From Actinomycetales bacterium (GTDB lineage Bacteria > Actinomycetota > Actinomycetes > Actinomycetales > Cellulomonadaceae): a stretch of DNA of 8,877 nt. Shown here piece by piece: positions 5,879 through 8,877 of the stretch; positions within the stretch are counted from its first letter, which is position 1, and the number at the start of each line of letters is the position of its first letter. The stretch is from assembly GCA_012514545.1 (NCBI GenBank), contig JAAZAC010000027.1, forward strand, positions 1-8,877, written 5' to 3'. The translations under genes were made by a program, and so were the position numbers. The notes under the pieces were generated by a model, which was not told the origin of the DNA, ran no database searches, and saw nothing but the letters and a program-made list of their open reading frames with translations.

Positions 5879-6547
5879 CTACGCGGAGGTCGCCGCGCGC
5901 GCGGCGGCCCGCTCGGCCCGGTCGCGGATCCCGCGGAGCATCCGCTCGGTCATGACGAAGCTCACCCACGAGACCGGCTCGACCATGCGACCCGCCCAGT
6001 CCGTGCGGTACCCGTAGCGCTCCCGGACGAGCAGCCGCGTCCGCCCCTCGCCGGCCGGGCGCAGCACGAACGCCCAGGTGAAGTCGAACGGCGGCGCGTC
6101 GCCGTCGTCGTCCCCCGGCCCCGCGCCGTGCAGCACGAGCGCCTCCTGCGGGCGGACCTCGGCGACGGGGAGCCCGAACTCCGGGTGGAGCCGCACCTCG
6201 TCGCCGACGGCGATCCCCTGCCACTCGGGCACCACGGCGTCGGCGCTCCTGATGTCGCAGCCCGCCAGGTTCTCGAGCCGGTCGTAGGAGTAGAAGCCGC
6301 CGCGCCCCTGGCCCAGCTGGGCCAGCCACGGCCAGACGTCCGCGGCCGACGCCCGGATGGTGATCGCCCGCGTGGCCACGAGGTCGGCGTCGGCGACGAG
6401 CTCGTCGCCGGGCAGCTCGGCGGCCTGCTCCTCGGGGGTGGCCCCGAAGGCGAGCTGGGCGCGACGGCCCTGGCGGTAGGCGGCCACCGCGCCGGCGGCG
6501 GCCACGGCGGCGAGAAGGGTGCGGCGGACCACGACGGCGCTGTTCAC
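5879..6547 (-). CDS. SRPBCC (START-like / polyketide cyclase-type) family protein with N-terminal membrane segment
   Basis: A 222-residue protein. Residues 8-24 (RRTLLAAVAAAGAVAAY) are a short hydrophobic stretch after two arginines, consistent with a membrane anchor. The SRPBCC helix-grip domain runs from about residue 55: ATRAITIRASAADVWPWLAQ is the usual first strand and helix, GGFYSYDRLENLAGCDI follows, then WQGIAVGDEVRLHPEFGL, and a C-terminal long helix (VSWVSFVMTERMLRGIRDR) would close the ligand cavity. Members bind hydrophobic ligands; the ligand here is unknown. GTG 6547 is chosen because the anchor and domain start shortly after it. TTG 6598 would add 17 residues, and no good ribosome site marks either. 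It diverges from the sigma factor gene across 91 bp and ends 51 nt before the dihydrouridine synthase start. Confidence 0.8.
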   Translation of the reverse strand: MNSAVVVRRTLLAAVAAAGAVAAYRQGRRAQLAFGATPEEQAAELPGDELVADADLVATRAITIRASAADVWPWLAQLGQGRGGFYSYDRLENLAGCDIRSADAVVPEWQGIAVGDEVRLHPEFGLPVAEVRPQEALVLHGAGPGDDDGDAPPFDFTWAFVLRPAGEGRTRLLVRERYGYRTDWAGRMVEPVSWVSFVMTERMLRGIRDRAERAAARAATSA

Positions 6548-6580
6548 GGGACAAGTCAACCGCGCGGCGGAGCCCGGCGA

Positions 6581-6591
6581 CCAGGACCTGG
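6581..6591. promoter_or_regulatory. Palindrome CCAGGACCTGG in the divergent promoter region
   Basis: Two 5-bp arms (CCAGG/CCTGG) flank one base. It lies midway between the SRPBCC and sigma factor genes and just upstream of the ECF-like -35, a plausible operator position. This rests on the sequence pattern alone. Confidence 0.2.
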
Positions 6592-6593
6592 CC

Positions 6594-6620
6594 GACAACC
6601 TCCGGGCGGGGTGCTGCGTT
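6594..6620 (+). promoter_or_regulatory. ECF-type promoter candidate (GACAAC-N17-CGTT) before the sigma factor
   Basis: GACAAC at 6594-6599 and CGTT at 6617-6620 are separated by 17 nt. This has the AAC / CGT hallmark and spacing of ECF sigma promoters, so it is compatible with autoregulation of the adjacent sigma factor. Initiation 7-10 nt downstream would fall near GTG 6628/6630, giving almost no leader. An alternative housekeeping -10, TAGGGT, lies at 6624-6629. Confidence 0.4.
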
Positions 6621-6638
6621 CCCTAGGGTGTGACCACC

Positions 6639-7259
6639 ATGGCGAGCACGGGACCGCCCCCGCCGGCGGGGACGGACGGGCCCGGGCCCGAGACCTGGAC
6701 CACGGCCGTCCACGACGACCCGGTGCAGCTCGTCGGCGCGCGACGCAGCGCCGACGAGGAGTTCACGGAGTTCGTCGCCGCCCGTCAGAAGGACCTGCTG
6801 CGCACCGCCTGGCTGCTCGTCGGCGACGCGCACCGGGCCGAGGAGCTCACGCAGCAGGCGCTCGTGCGCACCTACGCCGCGTGGCCGCGGGCCCGCGCCG
6901 GCGACCCGCTCGCCTACAGCCGGCGGGTGCTCGTCAACCTGCGCACCGACTCCTGGCGCCGCCGGCGCCGCGAGGTGCTCGTGCGCGAGGTGCCCGAGGC
7001 CCCCGCCACCGACCGGTCCGCCGCCGACGCGCACGCCGACCGCGACCGCCTGCTGCGGGCGCTCGGCACCCTCACCGCCCGCCAGCGCCGCGCCGTGGTG
7101 CTGCGCCACCTCGTCGGCCTCAGCGAGGCCGAGGCGGCCGAGGCCCTCGGCGTCAGCGTCGGCACCGTGAAGTCCACGACGTCCCGCGCGCTCGCCCTGC
7201 TGCGCGACGCGCTCGCCCGGGACGGCGCCGACCTCCCCGTCCCCAGGAGCCAGCCATGA
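6639..7259 (+). CDS. SigE-family ECF RNA polymerase sigma factor
   Basis: A 206-residue sigma factor that would direct RNA polymerase to a small stress or envelope regulon. Region 2 spans about 41-110: DEEFTEFVAARQKDLLRTAW, then GDAHRAEELTQQALVRTYAAWPR and the -10-recognition part YSRRVLVNLRTDSWRRRRRE. Region 4 spans about 140-193: LGTLTARQRRAVVLRHLVGLSEAEAAEAL, then the helix-turn-helix GVSVGTVKSTTSRALALLRDAL. The DEEF...FVAAR opening is typical of the actinobacterial SigE-like ECF family. About 38 residues rich in Pro/Gly precede it, longer than usual. ATG 6639 is used; GTG 6630 would add three residues and GTG 6723 would remove most of the extension. The stop overlaps the next gene (ATGA, 4 nt), so the two are co-translated, as in many sigma/anti-sigma pairs. 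Confidence 0.92.
   Translation: MASTGPPPPAGTDGPGPETWTTAVHDDPVQLVGARRSADEEFTEFVAARQKDLLRTAWLLVGDAHRAEELTQQALVRTYAAWPRARAGDPLAYSRRVLVNLRTDSWRRRRREVLVREVPEAPATDRSAADAHADRDRLLRALGTLTARQRRAVVLRHLVGLSEAEAAEALGVSVGTVKSTTSRALALLRDALARDGADLPVPRSQP
7245..7249 (+). promoter_or_regulatory. Shine-Dalgarno AGGAG of the putative anti-sigma gene
   Basis: AGGAG lies 6 nt before ATG 7256 inside the end of the sigma factor gene. It supports this start and translational coupling. Confidence 0.7.
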
Positions 7260-8008
7260 CCCTCACCGACGAGCGGGTCGTCGCGCACCTCGTCGACCAC
7301 GCCGAGCGCGCGCTGCCCCCGATGTCCCTCGACGCGGGCTCCGTCCTCGCCGCGGGCCGCCGCTACCGCCGCCGCCGCCGACGCGCGGCCGCCGCCGCCG
7401 GCGCGTGCCTCGCGCTGGCCGCCGTGGCCGTCGGGGCCCAGCTCCTGCCGGGCCGCGACGCCCCCACGGCCCCGCCCGCCGCCAGCGGCGGCGCCGGGCC
7501 GCGGGTGTGGCAGCCGTCCGAGGCGCGCGAGGTCACCACGGAGCTCGGCCCGGCGCTGGAGCTCACCGGCCCCGAGCTGCCCGGCGCCGACGCGATCCTG
7601 CTCGTGCCGGTGGGCGTCGACGCCGCGCCCGAGCCGCCGGTGCTGACCGTGGAGGTCCGCACCCGGACGGGCGGCGCCCTCGACGCCCCGCAGGACGTCG
7701 TCCGGTGGCCGCTGGAGACGGACGGCGTGACGTACGCCGACCTCGACGAGGCGTTCGACCGCACGGAGACGGGCACGGTCCGCGGCGACGTCGTCACGCT
7801 CGTCGGGGCGGTCCCGCCCGGTGCCGACCGGACCGTCCTCCAGGTGCTGGAGACCCGCGTCGAGCTCCGTCCGTTCACGACGGACCTGCTGCCCGGCCGG
7901 GCGGTCTACGTGGCGGTCGTGGACGTCTCCGCCCTCGACGGCCTCCCCGAGATCGCCGTCCGGCACACGGGCGACCTCGTCGACCAGGGGTGGGTGCTCC
8001 TGCCCTGA
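7256..8008 (+). CDS. Membrane protein, probable anti-sigma factor of the upstream ECF sigma
   Basis: A 250-residue protein. Residues 1-35 form a short cytoplasmic domain (TDERVVAHLVDHAERALPPMSLDAGSV...). An Arg run (RRYRRRRRR, 36-43) precedes one transmembrane helix at about 44-64. A Pro/Ala/Gly-rich linker (65-82) leads into an extracytoplasmic domain of about 165 residues rich in beta-strand-like segments. No zinc-binding HxxxCxxC anti-sigma motif is present; the only cysteine (51) is in the membrane helix. The anti-sigma role is inferred from the 4-nt overlap with the sigma gene and from topology, with cytoplasmic N-terminus and sensor-like exterior. Many SigE-type sigma factors have such a partner. 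It could instead be a regulon lipoprotein-like membrane protein. The short pre-membrane segment resembles the N-termini of other uncharacterised sigma-linked membrane proteins. Confidence 0.8.
   Translation: MTLTDERVVAHLVDHAERALPPMSLDAGSVLAAGRRYRRRRRRAAAAAGACLALAAVAVGAQLLPGRDAPTAPPAASGGAGPRVWQPSEAREVTTELGPALELTGPELPGADAILLVPVGVDAAPEPPVLTVEVRTRTGGALDAPQDVVRWPLETDGVTYADLDEAFDRTETGTVRGDVVTLVGAVPPGADRTVLQVLETRVELRPFTTDLLPGRAVYVAVVDVSALDGLPEIAVRHTGDLVDQGWVLLP
7366..7402 (+). repeat. GCC/CCG triplet runs inside the putative anti-sigma gene
   Basis: (CCG)5 at 7366-7380 encodes part of the Arg run. A second triplet run at about 7388-7402 encodes the poly-Ala start of the membrane helix. Such runs are slippage-prone, but a triplet change keeps the frame and would only vary the positive stop-transfer or helix length. 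Confidence 0.45.
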
Positions 8009-8027
8009 CGTGAGGCCGTCAGCAGCC

Positions 8028-8042
8028 GGGCGCTCGGTGCCC
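8028..8042. terminator. Possible hairpin between convergent genes
   Basis: GGGCGC-TCG-GTGCCC forms a 6-bp stem (one G-U) with a 3-nt loop in the 54-nt gap between the converging anti-sigma and glycyl-tRNA synthetase genes. There is no U tract on either strand. Location, not sequence strength, is the main support. Confidence 0.3.
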
Positions 8043-8062
8043 GTGACGCCGGGCGGCCCCGC

Positions 8063-8877
8063 TCAGCAGCCGGCGAGGCGCTCGGCGAGCCAGCCGCGCA
8101 CCTGGGAGATCGCCACCCGCTCCTGCACCATCGAGTCGCGCTCGCGGATGGTCACCGCCTGGTCCTCCAGCGTCTCGAAGTCGATGGTGATGCAGTACGG
8201 CGTGCCCACCTCGTCCTGGCGGCGGTAGCGGCGGCCGATCGCGCCGGCGTCGTCGAACTCGACGTTCCAGTACGTGCGCAGCTCCGCGGCGAGGTCGCGC
8301 GCGGCCGGCGACAGGTCCTCGTGCCGCGACAGGGGCAGCACGGCGGCCTTGGTCGGCGCGAGCCGCGGGTCGAGCCGCAGCACCGTGCGCTTGTCGACGC
8401 CGCCCTTGGCGTTGGGCGCCTCGTCCTCGGCGTACGCCTCCACGAGGAACGCCATGAGCGAGCGGGTCAGGCCGCCGGAGGGCTCGATGACGTACGGCAC
8501 CCAGCGCTCGCCCTTGGCCTGGTCGAAGTACGACAGGTCCTGGCCGGAGTGCTTGCTGTGCTCGCTCAGGTCGAAGTCCGTGCGGTTCGCGATGCCCTCG
8601 AGCTCGCCCCACTCGCTGCCGACGAACCCGAACCGGTACTCGATGTCGACGGTGCGGGTCGAGTAGTGGGACAGCTTCTCCTTCGGGTGCTCGTAGTGGC
8701 GCAGGTTCTCCCGGGAGATGCCCAGGTCGACGTACCAGTCGGTGCGCGTGTCGATCCAGTACTGGTGCCACTCGGCGTCCGTGCCCGGCTCGACGAAGAA
8801 CTCCACCTCCATCTGCTCGAACTCGCGCGTCCGGAAGATGAAGTTGCCCGGGGTGATCTCGTTGCGGAACGACTTGC
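8063..8877 (-). CDS. glyS: Glycyl-tRNA synthetase (alpha2 type), C-terminal part
   Basis: The last 270 residues of a class II aminoacyl-tRNA synthetase that attaches glycine to tRNA-Gly; the N-terminal part lies beyond the right edge. The visible part begins in motif 2 (SFRNEITPGNFIFRTREFEQ), continues with MEVEFFVEPGTDAEWHQYW and the glycine-recognition region, and has motif 3 in EPSGGLTRSLMAFL. The anticodon-binding domain follows: LRLDPRLAPTKAAVLPLS, then GRRYRRQDEVGTPYCITID and the C-terminal VRGWLAERLAGC. The protein is the single-chain alpha2 form, not the alpha2beta2 GlyQ/GlyS type, so the symbol may also be written glyQS. No internal frame break is seen. It converges with the sigma/anti-sigma pair. 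Confidence 0.96.
   Translation of the reverse strand, partial: KSFRNEITPGNFIFRTREFEQMEVEFFVEPGTDAEWHQYWIDTRTDWYVDLGISRENLRHYEHPKEKLSHYSTRTVDIEYRFGFVGSEWGELEGIANRTDFDLSEHSKHSGQDLSYFDQAKGERWVPYVIEPSGGLTRSLMAFLVEAYAEDEAPNAKGGVDKRTVLRLDPRLAPTKAAVLPLSRHEDLSPAARDLAAELRTYWNVEFDDAGAIGRRYRRQDEVGTPYCITIDFETLEDQAVTIRERDSMVQERVAISQVRGWLAERLAGC

Noticed and set aside
6621..6628. Palindrome CCCTAGGG before the sigma factor start.
   Set aside because: It is only 8 bp and overlaps a possible -10 (TAGGGT). It is too short to call an operator.
1515..7109. Minus-strand frame open for about 1864 codons.
   Set aside because: Only the part encoding paralogue 2 (1515-2945) has protein-like features. The rest is Arg/Ala/Gly-rich low-complexity sequence lying over other well-supported genes, an effect of the high GC content.
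3308..8008. Plus-strand frame open for about 1566 codons.
   Set aside because: Only its end (7256-8008) is real, as the membrane protein after the sigma factor. The remainder is antisense to the propeller, dihydrouridine synthase and SRPBCC genes and looks like composition noise.
6594..8008. Idea that the local ECF sigma factor drives the propeller array.
   Set aside because: The sigma gene's own GACAAC/CGTT pattern is not present upstream of the array genes, which have TAC-type -10s. No sequence link supports it.
8019..8076. Short repeat TCAGCAGCCGG occurring at about 8019 and 8063.
   Set aside because: It is about 11 bp, with one copy being the end of the glycyl-tRNA synthetase gene. It may be a tiny duplication but is too short to interpret.
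1..8877. CRISPR arrays, tRNA/rRNA genes, insertion sequences, riboswitches, phage genes.
   Set aside because: None were seen: no regularly spaced repeats, no cloverleaf-like segment, no transposase or integrase motifs, and no unusual low-GC island.

Overview
The window is very GC-rich, and long stop-free frames on both strands are mostly a by-product of that composition. Codon use, leaderless-looking starts (GTG as well as ATG), a SigE-family ECF sigma factor, an alpha2-type glycyl-tRNA synthetase and an actinobacterial-style tRNA-dihydrouridine synthase all point to a high-GC actinobacterium. A Cellulomonadaceae-like genome is my guess from general resemblance, not proven.

Layout from left to right. 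Positions 37-4576 (minus strand) hold three tandem paralogous genes. Each encodes a protein with a short acidic cytoplasmic tail, one transmembrane helix, an Arg/Ala-rich juxtamembrane helix and an extracytoplasmic PQQ-like (BamB/quinoprotein-type fold) beta-propeller with a conserved cysteine pair. The first bases (1-13) look like the start of another minus-strand gene, possibly a fourth copy. Upstream on the same strand are a dihydrouridine synthase (4625-5827) and a membrane-anchored SRPBCC/polyketide-cyclase-like protein (5879-6547). A divergent 91-bp region separates these from a plus-strand pair: an ECF sigma factor (6639-7259) and, overlapping it by 4 nt, a probable membrane-bound anti-sigma protein (7256-8008). 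Converging on that pair from the right edge is the C-terminal part of glycyl-tRNA synthetase (8063-8877, continuing outside). No gene-free stretch exceeds about 115 bases.

The dihydrouridine synthase and glycyl-tRNA synthetase are tRNA housekeeping genes. The sigma/anti-sigma pair looks like a self-contained envelope-signalling module. The propeller array is the accessory part. Its most striking non-coding property is that all three genes, and the partial gene at the left edge, have a TAC-type -10 hexamer (TACCCT, TACGCT, TACGCT, TACTGT) exactly 6 nt before an ATG/GTG. This is the geometry of leaderless transcription. In the middle paralogue this promoter/start unit points at a 21-codon small ORF whose stop overlaps the true, Shine-Dalgarno-led start of the propeller gene. 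Two of the intergenic spacers are recognisable copies of one another, so the array seems to have grown by duplication of gene plus promoter. The ligand and function of the propellers cannot be read from the sequence.
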